Source: Deltaproteobacteria bacterium SG8_13 (GTDB taxonomy: Bacteria > Desulfobacterota > Desulfobacteria > Desulfobacterales > SG8-13). Taken from it: 64,000 bases of DNA. A program made the translations under genes and the position numbers. Within the stretch, counting starts at the first letter, position 1; each line of letters starts with the position of its first letter. The notes below the pieces were generated by a model. That model saw only the letters and a program-made list of their open reading frames with translations. It made no database searches and had not been told where the DNA came from. The stretch covers positions 1-64,000 of the forward strand of contig LJNK01000005.1 of the NCBI GenBank assembly GCA_001303025.1, given 5' to 3'. Positions 53,368-62,499 of the stretch are shown in pieces.

Positions 53368-53820
53368 GGGCATCAACACCGCATGACGCTTGAATCGAAC
53401 CGGTGCTGCGAAGAAATCTCAGCTTTTGCAGTTAACCAGAACTTCATACAGCCTTGTAAACCGCAGCTTCACAGTGGTGGCGGAGGAACAATTTTCACCC
53501 TGTCTTTTCGACAAAGAAATCGGTTCAGAAAATGATTGACAGCGCATGCGATTTTCAATAGTGCTTATGCATGGCATTGACCATTTGTTACCATGGAAGT
53601 TCCGCTCTCCGCCGCGCCCCTGCGAAATCCACGAATGAAACTCCGGACGTAATCGCTGCCTGATAGAAATTTCATCGCTTCGCTGACACTTCAATTGACC
53701 CTTTTGCTCCATTGAACTTCGATCAACCACCGGATCTGTTTTATCGGGGATAGATGCCTTCACAGATTTTCGATGGGGTTGATGCACAGCTTCGAACAAC
53801 GACAACAAAAGGGGGAAATC
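53368..53820. other. Intergenic, AT-richer, no convincing gene
   Basis: This is a 450-base gap with lower GC than the flanks. A minus-strand frame at 53419-53847 lacks a ribosome site and coding character, so I do not call it. The only clear element is GGGGGAAATC before the next start. Confidence 0.5.
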
Positions 53821-54240
53821 ATGTGGAGAAAATATGCATATGTTCAAGTGGTCGTGGCAGCTATTTTTTTCTGTTTTGTGACCACTGTCGTTGCTGCAAC
53901 GGATTACAAGGAATTAGGCGGAGTTTGGGAAAACCCGCAATATGGGGAAGGGGTCTGGAAATTACGTATTGGCGCTGACGGTTCATATGAATCTTTCGCT
54001 AAGGTAAAAGCTTCCACGAGCACTTTTAAAGGAAAATGTAAAGTGGTCGAAAAATGGACAGATTCAGAGGGTTGTCTCTGTTATAAAACGATACTTCTTT
54101 CAGACACGGGCGAGAAGTCTTTTTGCCTGATGAAAATTAGTCCTTCTGGCAAAATACTCGAATACGTCGAAGATTCTAAAGAATACCCAAGGTTTTTTAA
54201 CTCAGAAGTCTACACTTACCGCAAGCTTTACAGAAAGTAG
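53821..54240 (+). CDS. Small secreted hypothetical protein
   Basis: 139 aa with AAGGGGGAAATC directly before the ATG. A signal peptide (VVVAAIFFCFVTTVVAA) leads to a beta-rich domain of about 115 residues (GGVWENPQYGEGVWKLRI; YESFAKVKASTSTFKG) with three cysteines (C71, C82, C84 region and another at SFCLM). It looks like a small lipocalin-like or META-type domain but I cannot name the family. It is markedly more A/T-rich than its neighbours, which suggests horizontal acquisition. Confidence 0.65.
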   Translation: MWRKYAYVQVVVAAIFFCFVTTVVAATDYKELGGVWENPQYGEGVWKLRIGADGSYESFAKVKASTSTFKGKCKVVEKWTDSEGCLCYKTILLSDTGEKSFCLMKISPSGKILEYVEDSKEYPRFFNSEVYTYRKLYRK

Positions 54241-54397
54241 AATAATTTCGATATCAGCGAAAACGGACTGCAGCATACAAATTCCCTGATCCTTGATGCA
54301 AGGTTCGTGATTAAATTAAATCCGCCGGTGTTGCGCTGGCACCGGTGACTGGCGAAACATTCGCAGTGAGTATGGTTATAGAAACGGATTTTAAATT

Positions 54398-54798
54398 ATG
54401 AAACGTAAGGCCGCTGACAATGATATTTCAAATTCTTCGTTAATCCTAATTCGATTAGTCCGAAAAATTCCTATTATTTACTTTCCATCTGCTGTTATTG
54501 TGTTGGTCATCTGTTTCATTTTTAGATGGCGTTCTTTAGATAATATTGGGAACGGATTTATATATGGTCCCTGGGTCTGGTATTGTTCGGCGCTTTGACT
54601 TTTGCAGCGAATACAGTGCCGAACCAACTCTCTCAACTCTCACTCCCAAAATACAAGCGCACCTCTCCTAGGCGCCTTCAAGAAGCCGGGAGTGATGATT
54701 CTCAAACTAGAGCTGAGGGAAAAAATTTCTTTTTTACGATTTTAATATGTGGAGCATTTTTACTTGTGACCGGGCTTTTTCTGAAAATTGTGTGGTGA
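54398..54798 (+). pseudogene. Small membrane protein gene split by a frameshift
   Basis: Two overlapping frames appear to be one gene. The first (54398-54598) encodes a basic N-terminus, one membrane helix (IIYFPSAVIVLVICFIF), and ends at TGA after GPWVWYCSAL. The second frame across the same spot reads SLGLVLFGALTFAANTVPNQ and continues to 54798 with another membrane helix (FFFTILICGAFLLVTGLFL). A one-base change near 54560-54575 would join them into about 133 aa with three helices. It may be a decayed gene or a sequencing error. Family unknown. The A/T content is high, like the gene upstream. Confidence 0.5.
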
Positions 54799-55328
54799 TG
54801 TATACCATCCTCAGGAGCAGACAGGGACAACTTGCGTGGTTTATCGTAAGGGCATGAAGGTTAGCACCATTCTGATCGCCTGCTGCTAAGCGCAACCGAT
54901 AGTTGTTTGGCTGCACATGGCACCGATTTCTGCGGTGTAAAGCAGCGCCCAAAATGGCAGGGCGCAGAACCGGGCTATAACAGCTCACCGTCATACCCTC
55001 GTGAACTTACAGCAGGATAAGACGCTAGGCACAAGTGCCCGTTTGCATCCATTTCGGATTTCTCGATCATTTTATTTCCCCGGATTGACATCGAGCAACC
55101 GCCGACATCTATTGCTGCAGCAATGGCCGCTGTTACCCCAGCGGACCTTTTGCCCTGCCGAAGAGGCATCCCGCTTTATTGAAAGTGAAGCCCTTTTTTA
55201 TCCCGGAGCTGACCTCGGAATTGTAAAATAAATGTAAAAGAATGAAATGCATTATATTTCGATACGATAGTGTATTACGATCGAAATCCGATTGCATTCG
55301 GACTGAAGGGGAACAGGACACGGTACAG
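54799..55328. other. Intergenic, nothing recognised
   Basis: A 530-base gap in the AT-richer patch. Small frames here have no ribosome sites and no recognisable product. It must hold the promoter of the haemolysin-III-like gene. Confidence 0.45.
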
Positions 55329-55982
55329 ATGGTAACGAGTCTCAATTGCTATAGCCACGGTGAAGAGATTGCCAATGGCATCACACACGGGATCGGTATT
55401 ATCCTGGCGATTGCCGCCCTGGGTGTCCTGACCGCATTTGCCGGCATCTACGGCGATGCCTGGCATGTCGTCAGCGTCAGTATTTACGGTACAACCCTGA
55501 TCCTGCTTTACACGGCGTCGACGCTATACCACAGCATCCAAAATCCCCGGGCAAAAAGCATTTTGCAGCTCCTGGATCACTCTGCCATATACCTGCTCAT
55601 TGCAGGGACCTACACGCCGTTTACTATCGTAAGTCTTCGCGGTCCATGGGGCTGGTGGCTCTTTGGGGTCGTTTGGGGCTTGGCGATTGCCGGGGCGCTG
55701 TTTCAGTTGTCGGTGATGAGACGCTACCGCGCAGTGTCTATGATACTGTATATCGGAATGGGATGGGCGATCATAGTGGCGATCAAGCCGCTGATCGCAG
55801 CAGTTGCAACCGGCGGCATCGTCCTTCTCCTTTTGGGCGGACTCGCCTACACGAGCGGCATTGTATTCTATAGTTGGAAAAGATTGAAATTTCACCATGC
55901 CGTATGGCACCTTTTTGTACTAACCGGAAGTATCCTTCATTTTTTTGCCGTGTTATTCTACGTCTTGCCGATTCCGGGGTAA
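55329..55982 (+). CDS. Haemolysin III family (PAQR/YqfA-type) membrane protein
   Basis: 217 aa from the ATG at 55329; an in-frame ATG at 55242 is possible. Seven membrane helices are seen. PAQR motifs are EEIANGITHGIG at the start, STLYHS in helix 2-3 (metal His), LDHSAIYLLIAGTYTPF and the C-terminal FHHAVWHLFVLTGSILHFFAV. These residues form the zinc site of the hydrolase-like PAQR superfamily. The bacterial role is unclear; links to membrane-fluidity and haemolysis exist. It stands alone. Confidence 0.92.
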   Translation: MVTSLNCYSHGEEIANGITHGIGIILAIAALGVLTAFAGIYGDAWHVVSVSIYGTTLILLYTASTLYHSIQNPRAKSILQLLDHSAIYLLIAGTYTPFTIVSLRGPWGWWLFGVVWGLAIAGALFQLSVMRRYRAVSMILYIGMGWAIIVAIKPLIAAVATGGIVLLLLGGLAYTSGIVFYSWKRLKFHHAVWHLFVLTGSILHFFAVLFYVLPIPG

Positions 55983-56555
55983 GAAAAATCGACCAAAGGT
56001 AAAAGCAGCAACCCGCGTGACTGCGCCGCATCCCGTTTGTTTCACTTCGCGCCACCCTCTTGCGACGGGCACAGCAGCCTCTGTGGCATCTGCCCGCCTG
56101 CCCGCGCGCGTACCAACCTTGCCGGAAAACCGTTTTGTCCACACGTAAGGTTTATCTGAAAACATGATGGCGCATACGCTAACAGTTGCGGGGCCGACAC
56201 GTCGATGCAGTTTCCGGATATGAGAAATGCCAATTGGGGCAGGTGCAACCGGTGGAATGAAACCCTCTGCGATTTCGGTTGCCGTAATCAGGATGGCGTT
56301 GACGCCCCCTTTCCGGCCGACGATCCGGAACGAAGAGCTGTTGGAAAACACCACACTAGTGTTGCAAATCTCAACACAAAGAATAACTATCTGATTTCAT
56401 AGATTAATTGTTACAAAACCACCCTGTTTTTCCCGCAGACTGTTGAAATCTCCTACGGCCCCCACTGTTTCCCTTTCAGCAATTCATAGATGGCCAATCG
56501 ATTATTTCTATTGATTTCGAAATGTTGCATGATCGTACCGGGCGCTGCCCAGTTC
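55983..56555. other. Long intergenic region, no gene called
   Basis: About 570 bases. A minus-strand frame at 55953-56354 has no recognisable product or ribosome site and is rejected. The 3' part (56390-56530) is A/T-rich and lies upstream of a sigma54 promoter, so it likely contains enhancer sites for an NtrC-type activator; a short palindrome ATTTCGAAAT occurs at 56514-56523. Confidence 0.4.
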
Positions 56556-56571
56556 TGGCATGCTTGTTGCT
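56556..56571 (+). promoter_or_regulatory. Sigma54 (-24/-12) promoter
   Basis: TGGCATGCTTGTTGCT matches the consensus TGGCAY-N5-TTGCW, with the GG and GC doublets exactly 10 bases apart. Transcription would begin near 56582, about 48 bases before the first GcvH-like gene. The gene for an NtrC-type activator lies 2.6 kb downstream. Confidence 0.82.
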
Positions 56572-56629
56572 CTTATTAGGGTCAAAAAAACGCAAAATTC
56601 ACAAAACACACCAACCAAGGAGCAAAACA

Positions 56630-57616
56630 ATGGCAGAAAAAAGAGACCGAGTGGGATTTGGATCATCGTATCGGAAGGGCAGCCTGCGGGACATCGGCAG
56701 CGAACAGGAGATCGGTGCGGTTCTGGGTGGACAGGTCTGGATGGTAAAGCCGGATAAAAAGGCCGCTTTTCAGAACCCCTGCCTGTGGATGACCGCCGGT
56801 GTCGTTAAAAACAAAAACTGCAATAACTTCTTCGATTGCACCACCTGCAAATATGACCAGGGTATGCGCATGCAGGTGGAAAAGGGCCGGCAGATCAGCT
56901 GGCAGGATTCCATGCGACTGCGGCCGGACCTGGAAAGGGTTTGCCGTCACACGCTCACCGGAAGGATTGCCAACCGGGCCTGCGGGTACGATTACCAGTG
57001 CTCGAAATGTGACTTCGATCAGTACTTCGAGGACTTCTGGACCCCGCGGGCAAAAAGCACCCCCTTTGAAGTCCAAAGCGTCAAGGGATTCGACGTTCCC
57101 ATGGACTACTACTTTCACAATGGCCATACCTGGGCGCGCATCGAAAGCGGCGGATTCATCCGCATCGGAATGGACGACTTTTCCATGAAACTGCTGGGCA
57201 AGGCCGACGCGCTGGACCTGCCCCTGATGGGCAAGGAAGTGGACATGGGAAAGGCCGGATGGGGCATGAGGCGCCGAAACAACGAGGCAGACGTGCTGTC
57301 TCCTGTCGGCGGCGTCATTGTCGAAGTCAACCCCACCGTCAGGGAAAAACCGGAGCTTGCCAATCGGCAGCCATACAGCGACGGATGGCTTTTTGTACTT
57401 CGCACGCCGGATGTAAAGGCTTCCATGAAGCAGTTGATGGCCAACTCGGATTCCCTGAACTGGATCAGCGATGAGGTGCAAACGCTGGAAGGCATGATCG
57501 AAGAGGTTGCCGGACCGCTTGCCGCCGACGGTGGTTACCTGCAGGAAGATATCTACGGCAACCTGCCGGATCTCGGTTGGAACAACTTGACCAAAACATT
57601 TCTGAAAACCGGATAG
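56630..57616 (+). CDS. Cys-rich GcvH-like protein 1 (lipoyl lysine absent)
   Basis: 328 aa with AAGGAGC eight bases before the ATG. The N-terminal half has two cysteine groups, CLWMTAGVVKNKNC...CTTCKYD and CRHTLTGRIANRACGYDY with CSKCDFDQYF. From residue 165 it resembles glycine-cleavage H protein (YYFHNGHTWARIESGGFIRIGMDDF; LSPVGGVIVEVN). At the lipoyl-lysine position, seven residues before the SPVxG motif, there is Asn rather than Lys, so lipoylation is not expected. A C-terminal extension (AGPLAADGGYLQEDIYG) is shared with the next gene. It is probably cytosolic, transcribed from the sigma54 promoter. Function unknown. Confidence 0.8.
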   Translation: MAEKRDRVGFGSSYRKGSLRDIGSEQEIGAVLGGQVWMVKPDKKAAFQNPCLWMTAGVVKNKNCNNFFDCTTCKYDQGMRMQVEKGRQISWQDSMRLRPDLERVCRHTLTGRIANRACGYDYQCSKCDFDQYFEDFWTPRAKSTPFEVQSVKGFDVPMDYYFHNGHTWARIESGGFIRIGMDDFSMKLLGKADALDLPLMGKEVDMGKAGWGMRRRNNEADVLSPVGGVIVEVNPTVREKPELANRQPYSDGWLFVLRTPDVKASMKQLMANSDSLNWISDEVQTLEGMIEEVAGPLAADGGYLQEDIYGNLPDLGWNNLTKTFLKTG

Positions 57617-57639
57617 GCTTACCAACAGAGAAAAACGCC

Positions 57640-58572
57640 ATGGAAACCAGAATAGAAACAGCGCAGCGATCAAAGAGCAGCAATCGCTTCCCGTGTATCT
57701 GGATGCAGGCCGGTGTCGTTTCTAAAAAGCTCTGCCGCCTTCACTACGAATGCACTGCCTGCCGCTACGACCGGGTGCTGCAACGGGCAGCTGATTCCAA
57801 CCTGCGGTTGAAAGCGCAGGGAGTGAAACCGACCGGCAAGCGCGCTGCAATCGTCTCGTGGCGCGAGAAGCTGAAAGAGCAGCCGCAATGGAAGCGGCCG
57901 TGCCTGCATCACATGAAGCAGCGCATCGATTTCAGGGCTTGCATCAACGATTACAGCTGCTCGGATTGCGACTTCGACCAGTACTTCAACGACCAGTTCA
58001 CCGTTTTCGCCACGGTCAACCCGGTGGATCTCATTGAGGTGGATGGCTTTAAGGTCCCCCAGGGATATTACCTGCATCGCGGGCATTCCTGGATCAAGAT
58101 CGAGGAGGAAAACGCGGTGCGGGTCGGATTGGACGAGTTCACCCTGCGTCTGCTGGGTCCTTTTGACACGATCGACGCACCGCTGATCGGCAAAACGCTG
58201 CAGCAGGGTCGCCCCGACATCACGTTGCGCCGGGGGGACAAGAGCGCCCGGCTGCTTTCGCCGGTCAGTGGAGTGGTCACGGCATGCAACATCGGGCTGC
58301 GTCAGCAGGGCAAGGTGGAAAGCCGTGATGCATACGCTGAAGGGTGGATCGTCAGGGCCCATTCAAACGATCTTCGCCGGGACATGAAGAAGCTGATGAT
58401 CGGAGACGAATCGACATCGTTTCTCCGATCGGAAGTCAGGCAGCTTACGGCGGTGATCGAAGAGACTGCCGGACCACTTGCCGCCGATGGCGGGCACCTG
58501 GGCGATGACCTCTACGGCAAGCTTCCCCAGCTCGGCTGGAACCGGCTGACGAGCATGTTCCTGCGCTGCTAA
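57640..58572 (+). CDS. Cys-rich GcvH-like protein 2 (paralogue, lipoyl lysine absent)
   Basis: 310 aa, 23 bases after its paralogue. It keeps the same two cysteine groups (CIWMQAGVVSKKLC...CTACRYD; CLHHMKQRIDFRAC...CSDCDFDQYF) and the GcvH-like part (YYLHRGHSWIKIEEENAVRVGLDEF; LSPVSGVVTACN). The lipoyl-lysine position is Asp. The shared C-terminus reads AGPLAADGGHLGDDLYG. The pair clearly arose by tandem duplication. No glycine-cleavage P or T protein is near, so a separate role is likely. The ribosome site (AGAG) is weak. Confidence 0.8.
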   Translation: METRIETAQRSKSSNRFPCIWMQAGVVSKKLCRLHYECTACRYDRVLQRAADSNLRLKAQGVKPTGKRAAIVSWREKLKEQPQWKRPCLHHMKQRIDFRACINDYSCSDCDFDQYFNDQFTVFATVNPVDLIEVDGFKVPQGYYLHRGHSWIKIEEENAVRVGLDEFTLRLLGPFDTIDAPLIGKTLQQGRPDITLRRGDKSARLLSPVSGVVTACNIGLRQQGKVESRDAYAEGWIVRAHSNDLRRDMKKLMIGDESTSFLRSEVRQLTAVIEETAGPLAADGGHLGDDLYGKLPQLGWNRLTSMFLRC

Positions 58573-58595
58573 CCCAAAATACAACCGCTAAGAAA

Positions 58596-58638
58596 TGCAC
58601 GGGTTGGATCGCATCTGGCAGCGAATCCAACCCGTGCA
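58596..58638. terminator. 14-bp perfect hairpin between convergent genes
   Basis: Bases 58596-58609 and 58625-58638 are perfect reverse complements (TGCACGGGTTGGAT arm) with a 15-base loop. It sits between the convergent GcvH-like and archaemetzincin genes and probably works as a bidirectional terminator, although no long U-tract follows. Confidence 0.6.
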
Positions 58639-58661
58639 CACGCGCAGGCACCACCAAGGCG

Positions 58662-59228
58662 CTACCCCTGCACACCCCCTTCCATCCGTTTTAGTTCATC
58701 CTCCATCATCACCCGGCAGTGCCGGCAGAAACCGGCCGTTTTGCGGTCCACATCGGCAACGCTGCGGCAGTAATGCATGATGCAGGTGTGCTCCGGGCAA
58801 TGCCTCAGTTTGAAGGTGTGGCCCAATTCGTGGATTGCTTCCTTGATCGCCCTTTCTTTCAGGGAAATCCGCCTTTGGCCTGGGTGCGGATTCTCCCGCA
58901 GCCGGTAGGTGGATATGATGCAGGCCTTGCCGCCCAGCTGGGCCTCTCCGTATACGTGGGTCAGGATCGGGATAAACAAATCGACCGTTGCGATTGCGAT
59001 GACCTTGACGGACTGCGGTGGTGCTGTTTCGGCAAGCTTCTCCAGGATCTTTGTAGAGTGGTACTGTCTGCGCTCGATGTCGTAGGCAAAAGCGATTTCT
59101 TCGAGCAGCGGCAGTATCCGGGTGGGAAATCCGAACGATCGGCCGGTCTCCTCACCGACCACGTCGCACAGGGCGGGGTCCACCTCCCCGATGGGAGAGA
59201 CGACGATATGTCCCGCTGCTTCAATCAA
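58662..59228 (-). CDS. Archaemetzincin-family zinc metalloprotease
   Basis: 188 aa from a TTG at 59228 that overlaps the response-regulator stop by four bases (TTGA). The active site reads HELGHTFKLRHCPEHTCIM, the HExxHxxGxxH zinc site with Lys in place of the usual Gly, running into a second zinc site with four cysteines (C-x4-C-x-M then CRHC). This matches archaemetzincins (AMZ, peptidase M54). No signal peptide is present, so it is cytosolic. The substrate is unknown. It is the last gene of a kinase-regulator-peptidase operon. Confidence 0.92.
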   Translation of the reverse strand: MIEAAGHIVVSPIGEVDPALCDVVGEETGRSFGFPTRILPLLEEIAFAYDIERRQYHSTKILEKLAETAPPQSVKVIAIATVDLFIPILTHVYGEAQLGGKACIISTYRLRENPHPGQRRISLKERAIKEAIHELGHTFKLRHCPEHTCIMHYCRSVADVDRKTAGFCRHCRVMMEDELKRMEGGVQG

Positions 59229-60565
59229 TCCGATCTCTGAAGCCGGTGGCGTTTGATCTTGCTGTAAAGGGTCGACCGGTCGATCTGCAATATTTTTGCG
59301 CTTCTAGCAACGTTCCAGTCGTTTTCTTCCAGGATCTGCCGTATATGCTCCTTTTCGACGTCCTTCAGGGACTGCCCGACAGGCGGCGGGTTCAGAAGGC
59401 AGTAAAACGGCAGATCTTCCGGGTGAACCTTTCTTTCCTTGCCGACCACAACGGCTCTCTCGATGGCGTTCTCCAACTCCCGGACGTTGCCGGGCCAGTC
59501 ATAGAGCATCATTTCATCCATTGCCTGCCGGCTGACAGCGTCGATCGACTTGTTGGTTTCCTGTGTAAAGCGCTGCAAAAAGTGCTCGGCCAGCAGCGGG
59601 ATGTCTTCCTTGCGTTCCCGCAGCCGAGGCATGTGAAAGGAGACGACATTCAGCCGGTAATAAAGATCTTCGCGAAACGTCTCCTGTTCGATGGCGGTTT
59701 TCAGGTCCCGGTTGGTGGCCGCAATCACACGGAAATCGGCCTCGATGGGCTGGGTGCCCCCGACGCGGTAAAAAACACGGTCCTCCAGCACCCGCAGCAG
59801 GTCGATCTGCATCCGCATGCCGATCTCGCCGATTTCGTCCAGAAACAGGGTTCCGCCGTGGGCCAGTTCCAGCCGCCCCCTCTTGGTTTCCTTCGCGTCG
59901 GTGAAAGCCCCTTTCTGGTGACCGAACAGTTCGCTCTCCATCAGATGCTCCGGGATGGCACCACAGTTAACAATCACGAAGGGCCCCTCGCAGCGGGGAC
60001 TGTTGGTGTGAATAGCTTTGGCAGCCAAGCCCTTGCCGGTACCGGTCTCTCCGGTGATCAACACGGTTGCGTCCGAGGGGGCCACATCGCGGATCAGATC
60101 GAAGACTTTCTGCATGGGCAACGACTGGCCGATCATGCTTTCGAAGCGGGTGCGTTCCTTGAACTGCTCTTTAAGGTAGAGATTTTCGCGAACCTGCGCC
60201 TGATGCTCGACAATCTTTTCAATCAGAACTCCCAGCTGATTGGGGTCGAAGGGTTTGAGCAAGTAGTCGTGGGCCCCGTTCTTCATGGCCTCGATGGCCG
60301 TGGCAATAGAGCCGTAAGCCGTGATCATGACGATCGCCACGTCTGGATCGTTCTCATTCACCCTTCTAAGCACTTCCAGCCCGCTGATGCCTTCCATTTT
60401 TATGTCCACCAGCAGGATGTCGAAACGCGACTTCCCGAGCTTCTCCAGGGCCTCCTCGCCACTGGCAGCGGTTTCAACAGCGTGCCCGTCTCGTGCCAGC
60501 CACCCGGACAGCGATTCGCGCATGATCACTTCATCATCTACGATCAGTATTCTCGTGGCCCCCAT
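59225..60565 (-). CDS. Sigma54-dependent response regulator (NtrC/AtoC family)
   Basis: 446 aa from the ATG at 60565 (GGGAGG five bases upstream). Residues 1-120 are a receiver (ILIVDDE; phospho-acceptor Asp in ILLVDIKMEG). Residues 135-375 are the AAA+ domain: GETGTGKGLAAKAIH, ELFGHQKGAFTDAKE and FLDEIGE. The sigma54-contact loop is GAFTDA rather than GAFTGA. The C-terminus is a Fis-type helix-turn-helix (NVARSAKILQIDRSTLYSKI). It overlaps the histidine kinase gene by 32 bases. Its likely target is the sigma54 promoter at 56556. Confidence 0.95.
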   Translation of the reverse strand: MGATRILIVDDEVIMRESLSGWLARDGHAVETAASGEEALEKLGKSRFDILLVDIKMEGISGLEVLRRVNENDPDVAIVMITAYGSIATAIEAMKNGAHDYLLKPFDPNQLGVLIEKIVEHQAQVRENLYLKEQFKERTRFESMIGQSLPMQKVFDLIRDVAPSDATVLITGETGTGKGLAAKAIHTNSPRCEGPFVIVNCGAIPEHLMESELFGHQKGAFTDAKETKRGRLELAHGGTLFLDEIGEIGMRMQIDLLRVLEDRVFYRVGGTQPIEADFRVIAATNRDLKTAIEQETFREDLYYRLNVVSFHMPRLRERKEDIPLLAEHFLQRFTQETNKSIDAVSRQAMDEMMLYDWPGNVRELENAIERAVVVGKERKVHPEDLPFYCLLNPPPVGQSLKDVEKEHIRQILEENDWNVARSAKILQIDRSTLYSKIKRHRLQRSD

Positions 60566-62111
60566 CAATGCCTCCCTGGAGTGGTTTTTCGACCGTGGAA
60601 AGCGGCAGGGTCAACCGAAAGTTGGTGCCGTGTTCCGGATCGGATTCGACAAAGATATACCCGCCGTGCTCCTTGACGATGCCATAGGCAACCGACAGCC
60701 CCAGGCCGACGCCCTTACCGTCGGTCTTGGTGGTGAAAAACGGCTCGAAGAGCTTGGAAAAGTCCTCCTTCGGAATACCCGGACCCGTGTCTTTGAAGTA
60801 AATGACGATGCGCCCCTCACTGACCAGGTGCTGGGATTCGATGGTCAGGGTGCCGCCGCCCTGGGTCTCCATCGCCTCGGCCGCATTGGAGACGAAGTTC
60901 ATGAATACCTGCTGGATCTGATCCTCGGATCCCAGCACCTCCGGCAAATCCGGCGCCAGCCGCCTGATGACCTTCACCTGGTTGACCTTCAGCAGGTTTG
61001 CATTCAGTATCAGGGTTTTTTCAATCAACTGGTTGAGATCCAGCGGGCGGACCTCGGCCTTCTTGGGCCGTGAAAACGCCAGCAGGTTGGATACGATCCG
61101 GCTGATCCGGCGGGTCTCGGTTTCCATCAGGTCCAGATATTTCTGAAAGAGGGGCAGATCGATTTCCTGCAGCTGATCTTCGTCGATGATACGCCGGATC
61201 AGCATCAACAGGTTCAAAATACCGGCAATCGGATTGTTGATTTCGTGCACCACGGAGGCCGAGAGCTTGCCCAGCGACGCCATTTTATCCTGGTGAAGCA
61301 GTTTGGCGTGGGTTTCACGAAGCTGCTGGGTTCTTTCCTCCACCATCTGCTCCAACCGCCGGGTGATCTCCTCCTCTTCCTTCATCCTTTGGGTGATGTC
61401 CCGGCTGATGTGGATGAATTTGGATATCTTGCCGCTTTTTTCCCAGATCGGGTATACGTTCACTTCAAAGTGGCGCTCTGCCCCGTCTTTCCCCACCCGG
61501 GTGCGGACCTGCCGGGAGTTCTGCTGGTTGCGCACCACTTCCTCCAGTGGGCAGATCATATCCACTTCCTCACAGCTTCGGTAGACCTGGTGGCATCTGC
61601 TGCCGATGACCTGCTCGCGGGATCGCTTCGAAAGTTTGAGAAAGGCATCGTTGACTTCTACAATCTCCATCTCCGGCGTGAGCACCAGGATCGAGTCCTG
61701 GATTCCGTTCAAAACCGTTTCCATGGCCGATTTCTGTTCCCGCAGTTTGCGTTCTTCCGAGCCGATGGCATTCCAGAAGATTTCAAATACCGCGCAGGAC
61801 ATGATGCGAATGCGGGGCGGGCGGGTGGCCAGGATCTCTTCGAAAATTTCCTGATCCGGTGTAAGAATGATGATCAGATGAATGTTGTACCGCCGATCAT
61901 AGAGCTGGCGGTAATCGGAAAAAGTGAGCAGCCCGTACTCTTTGGCATACAAGATGCCGGGTGCCTTGGGATCCGGGTCGACCACCGCCAGGATGGGGGC
62001 ATCCACGCCCTCCTGCAGGTAATCGAAGGTGGTTTTTTCGAGGATTTCCCGGCACAATCCCCCTCCCCCCACCAAAGCGATGTTAATTACCGATGGTTGC
62101 GGCTTTATCAT
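60534..62111 (-). CDS. Cytosolic PAS sensor histidine kinase
   Basis: 525 aa, no membrane helix. Residues 8-115 form a Rossmann-like domain ([26 protein letters not shown]), unusual for a kinase and possibly NAD- or metabolite-sensing. A PAS/PAC unit ([21 protein letters not shown]) with several cysteines follows, then a coiled coil. HisKA has the phospho-His in [16 protein letters not shown]; the HATPase has N, G1 and G2 boxes ([28 protein letters not shown]). It is the first gene of the operon with the NtrC-type regulator and the archaemetzincin. Confidence 0.93.
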   Translation of the reverse strand: MIKPQPSVINIALVGGGGLCREILEKTTFDYLQEGVDAPILAVVDPDPKAPGILYAKEYGLLTFSDYRQLYDRRYNIHLIIILTPDQEIFEEILATRPPRIRIMSCAVFEIFWNAIGSEERKLREQKSAMETVLNGIQDSILVLTPEMEIVEVNDAFLKLSKRSREQVIGSRCHQVYRSCEEVDMICPLEEVVRNQQNSRQVRTRVGKDGAERHFEVNVYPIWEKSGKISKFIHISRDITQRMKEEEEITRRLEQMVEERTQQLRETHAKLLHQDKMASLGKLSASVVHEINNPIAGILNLLMLIRRIIDEDQLQEIDLPLFQKYLDLMETETRRISRIVSNLLAFSRPKKAEVRPLDLNQLIEKTLILNANLLKVNQVKVIRRLAPDLPEVLGSEDQIQQVFMNFVSNAAEAMETQGGGTLTIESQHLVSEGRIVIYFKDTGPGIPKEDFSKLFEPFFTTKTDGKGVGLGLSVAYGIVKEHGGYIFVESDPEHGTNFRLTLPLSTVEKPLQGGIDGGHENTDRR

Positions 62112-62499
62112 AAGTGAAGTCGCCCTTTTCTGCGAGGCTTGTGTGGCTGGTCGGCATGGACACGGATCGCCGCTGCCAATTGTTTATCACAGGTTCCGGC
62201 CCAATGCAATTTGGCACACCAACGGGCGGCGTTCGTAACCTGCGGATTTGGTTGGTGTTCGGGCTGCCATCTGGGCGAACTGCCACACCAAAAGTGTTCC
62301 AGGTGTCCCTATACAAATGCCTTGACAGGAATTTTGCGGATGTGGCATATGATCCTTTGGCCTTTTTTCCGGAAAATCGGTTCATTCCGGTTTTCCGCCG
62401 GCGTCGGAAGCGGCTAATTTGATGAGCACAAAAGGCTTTCTGGAAAATGCGCGGTGCCCGCCGGCAACCAGCGCCGAATCCACTACGAGGGGTAAGAGA
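62112..62499. other. Divergent intergenic region
   Basis: It separates the kinase operon from the HdrA-like gene. GAGGGG before 62500 is the ribosome site of the latter. TTGACA at 62322 has a poor -10 match (CATATG after 18 bases), so the promoter is uncertain. No gene called. Confidence 0.4.

Noticed and set aside
53419-53847. 142-codon minus-strand frame in the AT-richer gap
   Set aside because: No ribosome site, no recognisable domain, and it overlaps the start of a gene with a good signal peptide.
54596-54598. TGA as a third selenocysteine codon
   Set aside because: The reading frame downstream of it is not protein-like; continuity is restored only by a frame change, so a frameshift explains it better.
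55953-56354. 133-codon minus-strand frame after the haemolysin-III gene
   Set aside because: It overlaps the end of that gene, lacks a ribosome site and has no recognisable product.
62322-62353. TTGACA...TATGAT promoter for the HdrA-like gene
   Set aside because: The spacer is 20 bases for TATGAT or 18 for the poor match CATATG; not convincing.
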